A stretch of DNA of 64,000 bases, taken from contig JAFQOP010000020.1 of assembly GCA_017403155.1 (NCBI GenBank), forward strand, positions 45,349-109,348, in the 5' to 3' direction. A program made the position numbers and the translations under genes. How positions within the stretch are numbered: the stretch's first letter is position 1; each line of letters starts with the position of its first letter. The DNA is from Clostridia bacterium. GTDB taxonomy: Bacteria > Bacillota > Clostridia > Oscillospirales > CAG-272. The notes under the pieces were generated by a model. It ran no database searches. It was not told where the DNA came from and saw only the letters and a program-made list of their open reading frames with translations. Below are positions 1-8,710 of this stretch, piece by piece.

Positions 1-422
1 GAGCTGAGCACAAGCTCAACCGTTGCGGATACGGGAATGGCATATATAAACGAGTGCCATGCACCGATACGCGCCTCGGGGAGAAAAATGAGATGCACTA
101 CAAAATAAATCACCGCCAGAAGCCACACCGAAAAGAAGGAGATAGCACGGATGTAGCGGTGCTGTCTTTTCTTTTTCTCGCTTATGACGCGCGGCTCCCT
201 TGCTACGGGGTGCTTTGACTCAAGGAGATAATCGACACTGACACCGAAAAGGTCGGCAATGCGCTTCAGGGTGAAGACGTCGGGCACGCTCTCTGCCCTC
301 TCCCACTTTGAAACCGCCTTGTCAGAGTAATTAAGCGCCTCGGCAAATGCAAGCTGGGTAAGCCCTGCCGCAACACGAAGCTCCGATATATTTTTTGCAA
401 CAATATCCTTCCCGTCCTTCAC
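1..422 (-). CDS. XRE-family regulator with C-terminal membrane region (partial, 3' end missing)
   Basis: The GTG start at 422 follows an AGGAG box; the gene runs off the left edge, leaving about 140 residues. Residues 1-65 form a Cro/CI helix-turn-helix typical of XRE regulators (LTQLAFAEALNYSDKAVSKW, then DYLLESK). After a basic linker (EKKKRQHR) come at least two hydrophobic segments (SFFSVWLLAVIYFVVHLIFL and a second helix before the edge). This HTH-plus-membrane-helices layout is common in Clostridia, where the protein is thought to act from the membrane; ligand and targets are unknown. It is divergent from nothing and appears monocistronic here. Confidence 0.85.
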   Translation of the reverse strand, partial: MKDGKDIVAKNISELRVAAGLTQLAFAEALNYSDKAVSKWERAESVPDVFTLKRIADLFGVSVDYLLESKHPVAREPRVISEKKKRQHRYIRAISFFSVWLLAVIYFVVHLIFLPEARIGAWHSFIYAIPVSATVELVLS

Positions 423-462
423 GTCGGCACTCCTTTCATCTTTTTTTAATGTATCTTTATAT

Positions 463-491
463 ATTTTAGCATAAATATTTTTATTTTGCAA
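463..491 (-). promoter_or_regulatory. sigma-A promoter for the XRE gene
   Basis: On the minus strand TTGCAA, a 17-bp spacer and TAAAAT, with TGC just before the -10 (extended -10). It lies about 40 bp upstream of the GTG start at 422. Confidence 0.6.
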
Positions 492-503
492 CAGTGAGAT
501 AAA

Positions 504-528
504 AAAAGAGCCGAGGTGGCTCTTTTTT
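504..528 (-). terminator. rho-independent terminator after the phosphoesterase gene
   Basis: GAGCC/GGCTC stem extended by A and T runs on either side of a GAGGT-like loop, overlapping the TAA stop of the phosphoesterase. It works on either strand by sequence. Confidence 0.75.
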
Positions 529-1018
529 ATCTGAAGCTGCCGTGGGAAAGAAGCGGATACCGCCCCTCCTCGAGGAGGATAATGCCGTAAGTCGGAGAAT
601 ATCCAGAGGCTGCCCCCGGGTTGAACAGGTACATTTCGAGCTCTGAAAGATATTCCTGGCGAGGGGTGTGAGTGTGTCCGTAAAGAAGGATATCTGCCCC
701 TCTCTCCCTCGCGAGGTAGAGGAGACGCTCGTCCCCCGATTTTGCCGAATAGAGATCACCGTGGGTCAGGACTATCCGCTTGCCCAAAAGAGTGATGCTC
801 TCGACCTTCTTGCACTCGGCACCGCAAAAATCGTCGTTAAAGTCACAGTTACCCCTTACGGCAATGAAGGCAACCGTAGGATAAATGCTGGCAAGCTGCT
901 CGATATCCCGAAGTCCGTCTCCGAGAAAGAAAACGACCTCGCAGTCACGATGGAGCGCCATAGCAGCGCGGGCATACGTAAAGTCACCGTGGGTATCGGA
1001 AAAAACAAGGCATTTCAT
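527..1018 (-). CDS. YfcE/MJ0936-type metallophosphoesterase
   Basis: 163-residue calcineurin-like phosphoesterase. Visible metal-ligand motifs: DTHGD near the N-terminus (D-x-H), GDGLRD, RGNCD (GNxD/H position), THGD and GHTH near the C-terminus. This set is typical of small bacterial YfcE/YsnB-like phosphodiesterases that act on generic phosphodiester substrates in the cytoplasm; the natural substrate cannot be told from sequence. I chose the inner ATG at 1018 because MKCLVFSDTHGD matches the family start and AAAGGTG sits upstream; the longer form adds an implausible basic extension. In many Bacillota this gene follows rph-rdgB, but those genes are not in view. Confidence 0.9.
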   Translation of the reverse strand: MKCLVFSDTHGDFTYARAAMALHRDCEVVFFLGDGLRDIEQLASIYPTVAFIAVRGNCDFNDDFCGAECKKVESITLLGKRIVLTHGDLYSAKSGDERLLYLARERGADILLYGHTHTPRQEYLSELEMYLFNPGAASGYSPTYGIILLEEGRYPLLSHGSFR

Positions 1019-1104
1019 TAGCTCTGCACCTTTTCGTTTTATTTTTGCACCTATGCTCACATAATGAATATGATGATATAGAATAGGATGCGAAAGGAGA
1101 ATAT

Positions 1105-1332
1105 ATGAAGATTAATACAGAAGGAATGAGGGCATATGCCAATCTGGATGACCGAGCACTCTGGGCGGAGCTGCTTAAGCTGGCAGAGAGCCACGGATAC
1201 AAGCTAAAGGCGGATATGCCGCCGAAGGAGCTGCTCGACCGAATACGCCGCGTGATGCGCGGAGAGGAGCAGATATCCCTCGGTGAGGGTATGAAAATAC
1301 TGCGCGAATATAAGGATAGGGGGAAAAAGTAA
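1105..1332 (+). CDS. conserved small protein of unknown function (trio gene 1)
   Basis: 75 residues, no family recognised. Preceded by AAAGGAG seven bases from the ATG, so expression is well supported. The sequence looks helical and charged, with a pattern (ALWAELLKLAESHGYKL, then PPKELLDRIRRVMRG) suggesting three or four amphipathic helices and no membrane segment. Its stop overlaps the next start (TAATG), so the three genes at 1105-2029 are translationally coupled and probably work together. A weak promoter (TTGCAC, 18 bp, TATGAT) is possible around 1053-1082. Confidence 0.75.
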   Translation: MKINTEGMRAYANLDDRALWAELLKLAESHGYKLKADMPPKELLDRIRRVMRGEEQISLGEGMKILREYKDRGKK

Positions 1333-1628
1333 TGTCCGAGTTGGATCTTGGGGCTGTAATAAATCTTATAATGGAAAACCCCGAGCTTGTGAGCAAGATA
1401 AAGGCTCTTGCCGAAGAGAGTCATCCTACCGTCACCGAGGTTGAAAGTCCCCCCACAGTCGCCAAGCCGACAAGGGCGGCAGATGACAAGGGAAAGGCAG
1501 AGAAGAGGGGCGCCAGACGCGGAGAGCTGTTGCGAGCTCTTTCACCGTACATATCCGACAACAGAAAAAAGGCAATAGAGACCTTTATGAGCATTGCGGA
1601 TATACTCGACCTCATGAGGGCAAAGTAA
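1332..1628 (+). CDS. conserved small protein of unknown function (trio gene 2)
   Basis: 98 residues. Two short predicted-helical blocks (residues 1-28 and about 65-98) flank a Pro/Thr/Lys-rich, probably disordered linker. The C-terminal block ends AIETFMSIADILDLMRAK. Coupled to both neighbours: the start overlaps the previous stop by one base and its TAA shares a base with the next ATG. No signal peptide or membrane helix. Function unknown. Confidence 0.75.
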   Translation: MSELDLGAVINLIMENPELVSKIKALAEESHPTVTEVESPPTVAKPTRAADDKGKAEKRGARRGELLRALSPYISDNRKKAIETFMSIADILDLMRAK

Positions 1629-2029
1629 TGTATACGGGTAGCTATTTCGAGAGCGATGCCCCCACGTTGCCAAAGGGGTATGACGGCTGCGCGTTTGGAG
1701 GCGGTGAGATGCCTGCGTCGGCACCGCTTGAGGCTAAGTGCGCCCCTCCCAAGGTATCACCGATTTATCCTGCCGTGGAGACAGACGGGGAATGCGGTGA
1801 AGAGGAAAAGGAAGAAAAGAGCGAGAAGGTCGGTCTATTCTCGTCCGTATTCGGTCGGCTTCCGTTTAAGGGATTTTCTTTGGGTGAGGGAGGCTCATTT
1901 CTAGGGCTTATCGAGAAGATCACAGGAGAGGAAATCCTTCTTCTCGGGGTGGCTCTCATTCTCTTCTTCTCCCCCGAGGGAGACAAGATGCTCGCCCTCG
2001 CTCTTCTTGCTCTGATTTTCATAAAGTAA
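1628..2029 (+). CDS. small membrane protein of unknown function (trio gene 3)
   Basis: 133 residues. The N-terminal half is polar with three Cys and an acidic/Lys stretch near residues 57-68; the C-terminus (about residues 100-133) holds one or two short hydrophobic helices (EILLLGVALILFFS and LALALLALIFIK) separated by PEGDK. There is no N-terminal signal, so the protein is probably tail-anchored with the polar part in the cytoplasm. Last gene of the coupled trio, followed by a strong hairpin at 2045. No family recognised; the linkage suggests that the two soluble proteins meet at this membrane anchor (inference). Confidence 0.7.
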   Translation: MYTGSYFESDAPTLPKGYDGCAFGGGEMPASAPLEAKCAPPKVSPIYPAVETDGECGEEEKEEKSEKVGLFSSVFGRLPFKGFSLGEGGSFLGLIEKITGEEILLLGVALILFFSPEGDKMLALALLALIFIK

Positions 2030-2044
2030 ATAGTTGTTAGCATT

Positions 2045-2078
2045 ACGGACTGCCATTATGTGATTAGTGGCAGTCCGT
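2045..2078. terminator. hairpin between convergent genes (candidate bidirectional terminator)
   Basis: Perfect 11-bp inverted repeat (ACGGACTGCCA/TGGCAGTCCGT) with a 12-nt loop, lying between the end of the small-gene trio and the end of polC. The following T tract is weak, so termination efficiency is uncertain. Confidence 0.6.
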
Positions 2079-2084
2079 GTTAAA

Positions 2085-5000
2085 TTAAAATATGGTGAGC
2101 TGATTTGTCTCGCTGAGTCCCGCAAGGACTCCGTTGGCACGGAGAACCTCGATGACGGACTTGTTGAGTCCTGCTCTGAGACGCAGGTCCTCGATAGAGG
2201 AAAACTCTCCGTCCTCTCTTGCCCTGATAATTTTCTCTGCCGCACCGTCTCCGAGACCGCCGAGGGCATTGAAGGGCATTCTTATCTTGCCGTCCTCGGG
2301 GAGGAAGGCTGTTGCGTGTGACTTTTTGAGGTCGATGTTAAGGAATTTGACGCCCCTGGCAAGTGCCTCACGGACAAGGTAGAGCGTGGAGAGAAGCTCC
2401 TTTTCCTTCTGCGTTGCCTCGTGCTCCTTCGCCTCCAGCTCCTTGATTGCGCTATTCACGCCGACGTATCCGCCGTTTACTATCCCGGCATCGAAGCCTG
2501 CGGGCGCTACGGTAAAGAAGGCGGCATAGAACTGCATCGGATAGTATATCTTGTACCAGCCGAGGCGGATTGCGGACATATCGTATGCTGCGGCATGTGC
2601 CTTCGGGAACATGTACTTTATCTTCTTACACGACCAGATATACCATTCGGGAACCCCGTGGTCTATCATAGTCTTTTCCCACTCGGGGGAGAGACCCCTG
2701 CCCTTTCTGACCGACTCCATTATCTTGAAGGCGGTTGAGTCATCCAGCCCCTTCTGTATAAGGTAGAGCATGATGCCGTCTCTTGTTCCCACGACCTCGG
2801 ATATTGTGCAGGTTCCTGCCTTGATAAGCTCCTGAGCGTTGCCGAGCCATACGTCGGTGCCGTGAGTCAGTCCCGATATCTGGAGCAGGTCGGCAAAGGT
2901 CTTGGGCTGTGCGTCAAGAAGAACCTGCTGAATGAACCTTGTACCCATCTCGGGAATACCGTAGGTACCGAGCAGGCATCCACCGATATCGTCGGGGGTT
3001 ATGCCAAGCGGCTCTGTGCTTTCAAAGAGTCGGTAGACCGATTTGTCATTCATTTTAACGTCGAGGACACTGGTGTTTGTATATTCCTCGAGCTTTTTAT
3101 ACTTTGTCGGCATATCGTGGCCGAGCTCGTCGAGCTTCAGTATGGTATCGTGAAGATATGAGAACTGGAAGTGGGTAGTGATGATATCCGAGTTCGGGTC
3201 GTCGGCAGGGTGCTGGACGGGGGTGAAGTCGTATATCTCATATTCTTTTGGCACAACTATGATACCGCCCGGGTGCTGACCCGTGGTGCGCTTTATTCCG
3301 ACGAGCTTGGTTACCATCTGCCAGACCTGCGCCTTCGGTATCTTTATCTGCCTCTCCTCGAGGTATTTGTTGATGTAGCCCCAGGCGGTCTTATCGGCAA
3401 GTGTACCGATTGTTCCCGCGCGGAAAACGTGTCCCTCTCCGAAAAGCTCCTCGGTATATTTATGCACCCTGCCCTGCACGTCGCCCGAGAAATTCAGGTC
3501 GATATCGGGAGATTTATCACCCTTGAAGCCGAGGAAGGTCTCAAAGGGAATATCCTGACCGTCCTGATACATAAGCTCTCCGCAGATGGGGCACACCTTG
3601 TCGGGGAGGTCGAAGCCCGAGCCTACCGAGCCATCGGTGAAGAACTCACTGTGCTTGCACTTGAGGCATCTGTAATGAGGCGGCAGGGGATTTACCTCCG
3701 ATATACCGGACATTGTGGCAACGAGGGACGAGCCTACCGAGCCACGCGAGCCTACGAGATAGCCGAGGCTCTCGGAATATGCAACGAGCTTAACCGATAT
3801 CATATAGAGTCCCGCAAAGCCGTTTTTGATAATAGAGTCAAGCTCCTTTTTGAGTCGCTTTTCTACTATCTCGGGCAGCTGCTCGCCATACCAGTCGTGT
3901 GCTCTTTTCCAGCAGGAGGTGGTGAGCTCCTCCTCCGCTCCCGGCACGATGGGGTCGTATCTTCCCTCGGGGATGGGTCTTATTCTGTCGCACATATCTG
4001 CGATTTTGTTGGGGTTTTCTATTACTATTTCGTGCGCTACGTCCTCACCGAGATAAGAAAACTCCTCGAGCATTTCCTCGGTGGTGCGCAGATATATACC
4101 CGTATCCGCGTCGGCATCATCAAACTTCTGCCCAGCGAGAATAATCTTGCGGTATATCTCGTCCTCCTTCTCAAGGAAGTGGGCATCGCAGGTGGCGCAG
4201 ACGGGCTTGCCGAGCTTTTTGCCAAGCTCGTAAATCTGCCTGTTGATATCCTTGAGGGTCTGCTCGTCTCTGACCTCTCCCTTTCTTATAAGGAAGCGGT
4301 TGTTCGATAGGGGCTGAAGCTCAAGATAGTCGTAGAAGGAGGCTATCTCTTCAATTTCCTCATCGGGTCTGCCCTCAAGTATCGCGCGGTAAAGCTCTCC
4401 CGCCTCGCACGCAGAGCCGATTATAAGTCCCTCGCGATGCTCCTCGAGGACGGTCTTGGGTATTCTCGGATTACGGGAATAGTAGTTAAGATAGCTGTAT
4501 GAAATAAGCTTATAAAGATTGCGAAGTCCCTCACGCGTTTTCGCAAAGATTATCATGTGGTAGGGCTTGAGCTTTTTGGGGTCGGTTTTCTCGCTCATCG
4601 CGTTTACCATCTCGGGGAAGGAGCGCACTCCCTCTGCGCGCAGACGGTTCTGCATCTCGAAGAATATCTTGGCGAGCACGGTTGCATCGTCGCCCGCTCT
4701 GTGGTGGTGGAAGTCACCGAGTCCGTAAGCCTTTGCCACAGCATCAAGGGTGTGACGCTTGAGGTCGGAATTTACGTATCGGGAGAGTCCTACCGTATCG
4801 AGGTAGGAATTGGTAAAGGGGATGCCGCACCTTGCCGCCGCAACTCTGACAAAGCCAACGTCGAAGTTGGCGTTGTGGGCAATGAGCAATCTGTCTCCGA
4901 CGAAATTAAAGAACTGCGCGAGAGCCTCGGGCTCCTTGGGTGCTCCCTTCACCATATCGCCCGTAATCGAGGTGAGCTTGGTCGTTTCCTCGCTTATCTC

Positions 5001-6482
5001 GCACTCGGGGTCGACGAAGATATCCATAGTATCAATAATCTCGCCGTCCTTTATCTTGACCGCACCTATTTCTATAATCTTACCCGTGCGGTTAGAGAGA
5101 CCTGTTGTCTCGAGGTCGAAGACAACCATCTCATCCTCAAACGAGGGATAGGAGCTGCCGAAGAGGCACTTGGCGGTATCGTTTACAAAATATGCCTCGA
5201 TACCGTAGAGCACCTTGAGGTCGGAGCCCGACTTCTCAAGCGCAAGCATAACCTCGGGGAATGCCTGCACGTTGCCGTGGTCGGTAACTGCAATAGCCTT
5301 GTGACCCCAGCGGATGGCGGTGTTAACTATCTCGGCGGGGGTGATGATGGCATCCATCTGTGACATATTGGAATGGAGGTGGAGCTCAACGCGCTTTTCC
5401 GGCGCGTTATCCATTCTCTCCAGCTTCTTTATCTTCTTTATTCCGCGCATGGAGATAAAGGGCTCGTTATCAAACTTGTCCCTTATAACTCTGCCGAAAA
5501 CGGCTACCTGTCCCCCTGCCTTAAAGCCCTTTACCCACTCCATCTCATCGTCGAGAAATGCCTTTTTGGCATAAGTGCCCGAGCCACCGTCGGATATTCC
5601 GACAGTCACCGTGGTTTTGCCGCCTCCGCGCGTTTCCTTCGTCTCAACAGAGAAGGCTGTGCCGAGGAATACGGCAAGTCCGCGAGCGTCCTCGATTTTT
5701 GAGAGGGGGGTGGGGTTAACTATATCAAAATCGTCTCCCCAGACAAGGGTAGACTCCGAGGTATCAAAGGTGGTGGCACCCATGCGGAAGGTTGTCTCAC
5801 CAAGTCTCTCGACTACGTCGGTTGCGGCAGAAACACCTGCACGGCGCGCAAAATCGTAGGTGGGGTCCTTGGCGCGCTTTTCCTCCTCTATTTCCTTGGC
5901 GCGTCTTTCACGCTCACGAACGAAGTTCTCGCGGCTGACCCTGTCCGCCTCGGCAAGCATCTCAACACGGCGCTGCTGCCACGCGCTCTCATACGCCTCG
6001 ACACCCTCGCCCTGGAGAATTTTTATGTCTCTTCTGACACCGTATCGGGAGAGGAGGATATTCGAGAGAATCTTCTCTGTGTCGGCATTTTTAACGAAGT
6101 CGATACCGAATATGGAAAAAGGGAGAGCTATCTCTATGCGTTCACCGTCATCACGGTACTCGGCATTGGTAAAGAAGCCGTTGGTAACGGCACCGCACAG
6201 AGCCGCCTCGGCACAGATTTCGCTGAAGCGACCGATGTTGAATTCCTCGGGAGGAAAGTGTGGGAGAATCTTGAAGCTCTCTGCCTCGTAGAATTCGCGG
6301 CACTCGTCCTCAATTTCCCAGAGCAGCTCGGGGTCCACGTGGCTGTCAAAGGACAGCTCGACCTCGACGCGCATAGGTTCCTTGGAGTATCTGAACAAGG
6401 CACTGTGCCCCCGCTCGAGAAGCTCTCGTTTTTCGGGGGTGGGGTCATATTTTCCAAATACGTCAAAAAACCTTTTGTTCAT
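2085..6482 (-). CDS. polC: DNA polymerase III alpha subunit, PolC type
   Basis: 1465 residues, normal for PolC, the Gram-positive replicative polymerase with built-in proofreading. In order: N-terminal domain; OB-fold region about 230-345; PHP domain from about 366 (ELHLHSNMSQMDA, AVTDHG) interrupted by the DEDDh exonuclease at about 450-610 (VVFDLETTGL ... AHNANFDVGF); palm with PDIDLNFSG near 995, which carries two catalytic aspartates; a Cys4 zinc site near 937-963 (CLKC ... CPIC). The C-terminus EVLRANGVLAGLSETNQLTIF fits the family end. The ribosome binding site is weak and the gene starts 12 nt after ispG, so it is probably read as part of the ispG transcript. Intact. Confidence 0.98.
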   Translation of the reverse strand: MNKRFFDVFGKYDPTPEKRELLERGHSALFRYSKEPMRVEVELSFDSHVDPELLWEIEDECREFYEAESFKILPHFPPEEFNIGRFSEICAEAALCGAVTNGFFTNAEYRDDGERIEIALPFSIFGIDFVKNADTEKILSNILLSRYGVRRDIKILQGEGVEAYESAWQQRRVEMLAEADRVSRENFVRERERRAKEIEEEKRAKDPTYDFARRAGVSAATDVVERLGETTFRMGATTFDTSESTLVWGDDFDIVNPTPLSKIEDARGLAVFLGTAFSVETKETRGGGKTTVTVGISDGGSGTYAKKAFLDDEMEWVKGFKAGGQVAVFGRVIRDKFDNEPFISMRGIKKIKKLERMDNAPEKRVELHLHSNMSQMDAIITPAEIVNTAIRWGHKAIAVTDHGNVQAFPEVMLALEKSGSDLKVLYGIEAYFVNDTAKCLFGSSYPSFEDEMVVFDLETTGLSNRTGKIIEIGAVKIKDGEIIDTMDIFVDPECEISEETTKLTSITGDMVKGAPKEPEALAQFFNFVGDRLLIAHNANFDVGFVRVAAARCGIPFTNSYLDTVGLSRYVNSDLKRHTLDAVAKAYGLGDFHHHRAGDDATVLAKIFFEMQNRLRAEGVRSFPEMVNAMSEKTDPKKLKPYHMIIFAKTREGLRNLYKLISYSYLNYYSRNPRIPKTVLEEHREGLIIGSACEAGELYRAILEGRPDEEIEEIASFYDYLELQPLSNNRFLIRKGEVRDEQTLKDINRQIYELGKKLGKPVCATCDAHFLEKEDEIYRKIILAGQKFDDADADTGIYLRTTEEMLEEFSYLGEDVAHEIVIENPNKIADMCDRIRPIPEGRYDPIVPGAEEELTTSCWKRAHDWYGEQLPEIVEKRLKKELDSIIKNGFAGLYMISVKLVAYSESLGYLVGSRGSVGSSLVATMSGISEVNPLPPHYRCLKCKHSEFFTDGSVGSGFDLPDKVCPICGELMYQDGQDIPFETFLGFKGDKSPDIDLNFSGDVQGRVHKYTEELFGEGHVFRAGTIGTLADKTAWGYINKYLEERQIKIPKAQVWQMVTKLVGIKRTTGQHPGGIIVVPKEYEIYDFTPVQHPADDPNSDIITTHFQFSYLHDTILKLDELGHDMPTKYKKLEEYTNTSVLDVKMNDKSVYRLFESTEPLGITPDDIGGCLLGTYGIPEMGTRFIQQVLLDAQPKTFADLLQISGLTHGTDVWLGNAQELIKAGTCTISEVVGTRDGIMLYLIQKGLDDSTAFKIMESVRKGRGLSPEWEKTMIDHGVPEWYIWSCKKIKYMFPKAHAAAYDMSAIRLGWYKIYYPMQFYAAFFTVAPAGFDAGIVNGGYVGVNSAIKELEAKEHEATQKEKELLSTLYLVREALARGVKFLNIDLKKSHATAFLPEDGKIRMPFNALGGLGDGAAEKIIRAREDGEFSSIEDLRLRAGLNKSVIEVLRANGVLAGLSETNQLTIF

Positions 6483-6493
6483 TCTATATTTTC

Positions 6494-7573
6494 TTATGGC
6501 ATAAGCTTAATTTCCCTTATAAGCTCGTCCACAAGCTCCTTTTCCTTTATTTTTCTAATAATTTCGCCTTTTTTAAAGAGGAGGCCCTCTCCGTCGCCGC
6601 CCGCTATTCCTATATCTGCCTCGCGCGCCTCGCCCGGACCGTTTACGGCACAGCCCATGAGCGCGACCTTGATTTTCTTCTTATCGAGTCCCTCGCGGCG
6701 CACCCTCTCCTCAAATTCGCGGCTGATGGCGATGAGGTCAATGCGCGTTCTCCCGCAGGTTGGGCAGGATACTATATCCATTCTCTCGTGCCCCTCTATC
6801 GCAAGGGCGCTGAGTATCTCGCGCGCGGCGCTTATCTCCTCCGTGGGGTCCTCGGTCAGTGATACGCGGAGAGTATCTCCGATGCCCCTGGTAATGAGCG
6901 AGCCGATTCCGATGCTGCTCTTTATTATTGCGGCACGGCGCGCCCCCGCCTCGGTGACTCCTATATGTATAGGATAATCACACGCCTCGGCAAGAAGGAC
7001 GTTAGCCCTCACCATAGTGTCAACGTCGGACGCCTTTACCGATATTGCGATATCATGAAAATCCATATCCTCGAGTATTCTTACGTGGTAGAGCGCACTC
7101 TCGGCAAGTGCCTCGGCGGTAGGGCCGCCGTACTTTTCGAGCAGCCCCTTCTCTACCGAGCCCGAGTTTACACCTATGCGTATGGGAAGGGAGCGCGCAC
7201 GGCAGGCGCGCACGACCGCCTCGGTATTCTCGCGGCTGCCGATATTACCGGGATTTATGCGAATTTTGTCCGCGCCTGCCTCTATTGCGGCGAGCGCTAT
7301 CTTATAATTGAAGTGAATATCCGCAACAAGGGGGATACCTACCTCCATCTGCTTCAGATAGGAGAAGGTTGCCGCCGCCTCAACAGTCGGGACGGCAAGG
7401 CGCACGATGTCGCATCCTGCCTCGCACAGGGACAGCACCTGCCTGTAGGTTGCCTCCTTATCGTGGGTATCGGTATTGGTCATGGACTGAATGCTGATGG
7501 GGCTATCGCCGCCTATTATAACACCGCCTACGTTTATCGGTCGTGTTTTTCTTCTGATCTCATTGTACTTCAT
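6494..7573 (-). CDS. ispG: 4-hydroxy-3-methylbut-2-en-1-yl diphosphate synthase (flavodoxin)
   Basis: 359 residues, the usual bacterial length. Converts 2-C-methyl-D-erythritol cyclodiphosphate to HMBPP in the MEP isoprenoid pathway with a [4Fe-4S] cluster. TIM-barrel start (RPINVGGVIIGGDSPISIQSM), then the C-terminal cluster motifs CPTCGRT near 267 and CAVNGPGEA near 304, with the nearby Glu. An AAGGGA box precedes the ATG. The MEP gene dxr is two genes upstream with rseP between, the usual clostridial order dxr-rseP-ispG-polC, so isoprenoid precursor supply and envelope proteolysis share a transcript. Confidence 0.98.
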   Translation of the reverse strand: MKYNEIRRKTRPINVGGVIIGGDSPISIQSMTNTDTHDKEATYRQVLSLCEAGCDIVRLAVPTVEAAATFSYLKQMEVGIPLVADIHFNYKIALAAIEAGADKIRINPGNIGSRENTEAVVRACRARSLPIRIGVNSGSVEKGLLEKYGGPTAEALAESALYHVRILEDMDFHDIAISVKASDVDTMVRANVLLAEACDYPIHIGVTEAGARRAAIIKSSIGIGSLITRGIGDTLRVSLTEDPTEEISAAREILSALAIEGHERMDIVSCPTCGRTRIDLIAISREFEERVRREGLDKKKIKVALMGCAVNGPGEAREADIGIAGGDGEGLLFKKGEIIRKIKEKELVDELIREIKLMP

Positions 7574-7607
7574 TTGGTGTCCCTTTTTTCGGATATTACG
7601 GATTTTT

Positions 7608-8690
7608 TTAGAATATCAGGCTGAATATATCCTTAAACAAAACAACTACTGACAAGCCGAGCAGGAGCATAAGTCCCACAGTATTTATCATATTTTCCAC
7701 CCTCGGGGGGAGCTTTTTTCTCGTTATCATCTCTATTAGTATGGTTATAATTCTGCCGCCGTCGAGCGCGGGGATGGGGAGAAGGTTCATTACACCGAGG
7801 TTAATGCTTATCATGGCAAAAAGGTTGAGAAAGCTGATGAATCCTGCGCTTGCCGCCTCTCCGAGAGCGCTGGAAATGCCAACCGGACCCGACACGGCAC
7901 CGAGAGAATATCTGCCCCTTATGAGGTCGAAGATGGACTCCCATACCATACGGACGTTGAGCCACAGATTGCTCCAGCCGTCGCCTATGACGTTAAAAAA
8001 GGTTTTCTCCTTTGCATAGACGCGGAAATCGACCGTGCCAAAGGTTTCTCCCTCCTCCTCGAGGACGGGGAACACGACATCCGAGAGCTCTGTTTCCTTG
8101 CCGTCTCTTATGACGGTGAGGTCAACGGGCTCGTTGCCTGCGCGCATTACCTCATAGCGAAGCGCCTCGTATATACCGACTCTCTTGCCGTTTACGGCGA
8201 TTATCTCGTCATCCACCCTGAGCCACTTGTCACTCGTCACGGTTATCGAGGTGCCGACAAGCTCCTCCTCGGTGTAGAATGCACCGACCTTGGTAGTGCC
8301 GCGACGCATGCAGGCAACGACGACAATCATCGCAACAAAGCCGACAAGGATGTTTACGAAGGCTCCTGCGAGCGTAATTATAAGCCTTTGCCATGCCGGC
8401 TTCTTGTCAAAGGAGTTCGGGTCGTCCTCTACGGGAGCGGACTCCTTACCCTCCTCTGCTCTCTCCTCTCCTGCCATAGCGACGTATCCGCCTATCGGCA
8501 GGCAGGCAATAGAATATTTAATTCCGGTTTTCTTCGAGGTGTGGGAGAAGAGTCTCGGACCCATACCGATTGAAAACTCGTTTACCGTAACCTTAAAGAG
8601 CCTTGCGAAAAGATAATGTCCGAGCTCATGGACGAATATCAGGGCTCCAAAGGAAAAAATTGCTATAAGTACAGTACCTATTATACCCAA
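7608..8690 (-). CDS. rseP: RIP metalloprotease RseP (site-2 protease)
   Basis: 360 residues. An intramembrane zinc protease: HELGH at residues 21-25 in the first membrane helix, one PDZ domain in the middle (about 120-215), and the second active-site motif NLLPIPALDGG near residue 315. Four membrane helices are visible. It cuts membrane-bound anti-sigma factors and signal-peptide remnants; the local substrate is not identifiable. Sits 17 nt downstream of dxr. Confidence 0.97.
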   Translation of the reverse strand: MGIIGTVLIAIFSFGALIFVHELGHYLFARLFKVTVNEFSIGMGPRLFSHTSKKTGIKYSIACLPIGGYVAMAGEERAEEGKESAPVEDDPNSFDKKPAWQRLIITLAGAFVNILVGFVAMIVVVACMRRGTTKVGAFYTEEELVGTSITVTSDKWLRVDDEIIAVNGKRVGIYEALRYEVMRAGNEPVDLTVIRDGKETELSDVVFPVLEEEGETFGTVDFRVYAKEKTFFNVIGDGWSNLWLNVRMVWESIFDLIRGRYSLGAVSGPVGISSALGEAASAGFISFLNLFAMISINLGVMNLLPIPALDGGRIITILIEMITRKKLPPRVENMINTVGLMLLLGLSVVVLFKDIFSLIF

Positions 8691-8710
8691 AAGTAACTCC
8701 TACGGGAGGG

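Noticed and set aside
3171-5363. Two long plus-strand open frames within polC
   Set aside because: Antisense to the PHP, exonuclease and palm regions; no ribosome binding site, no domain.
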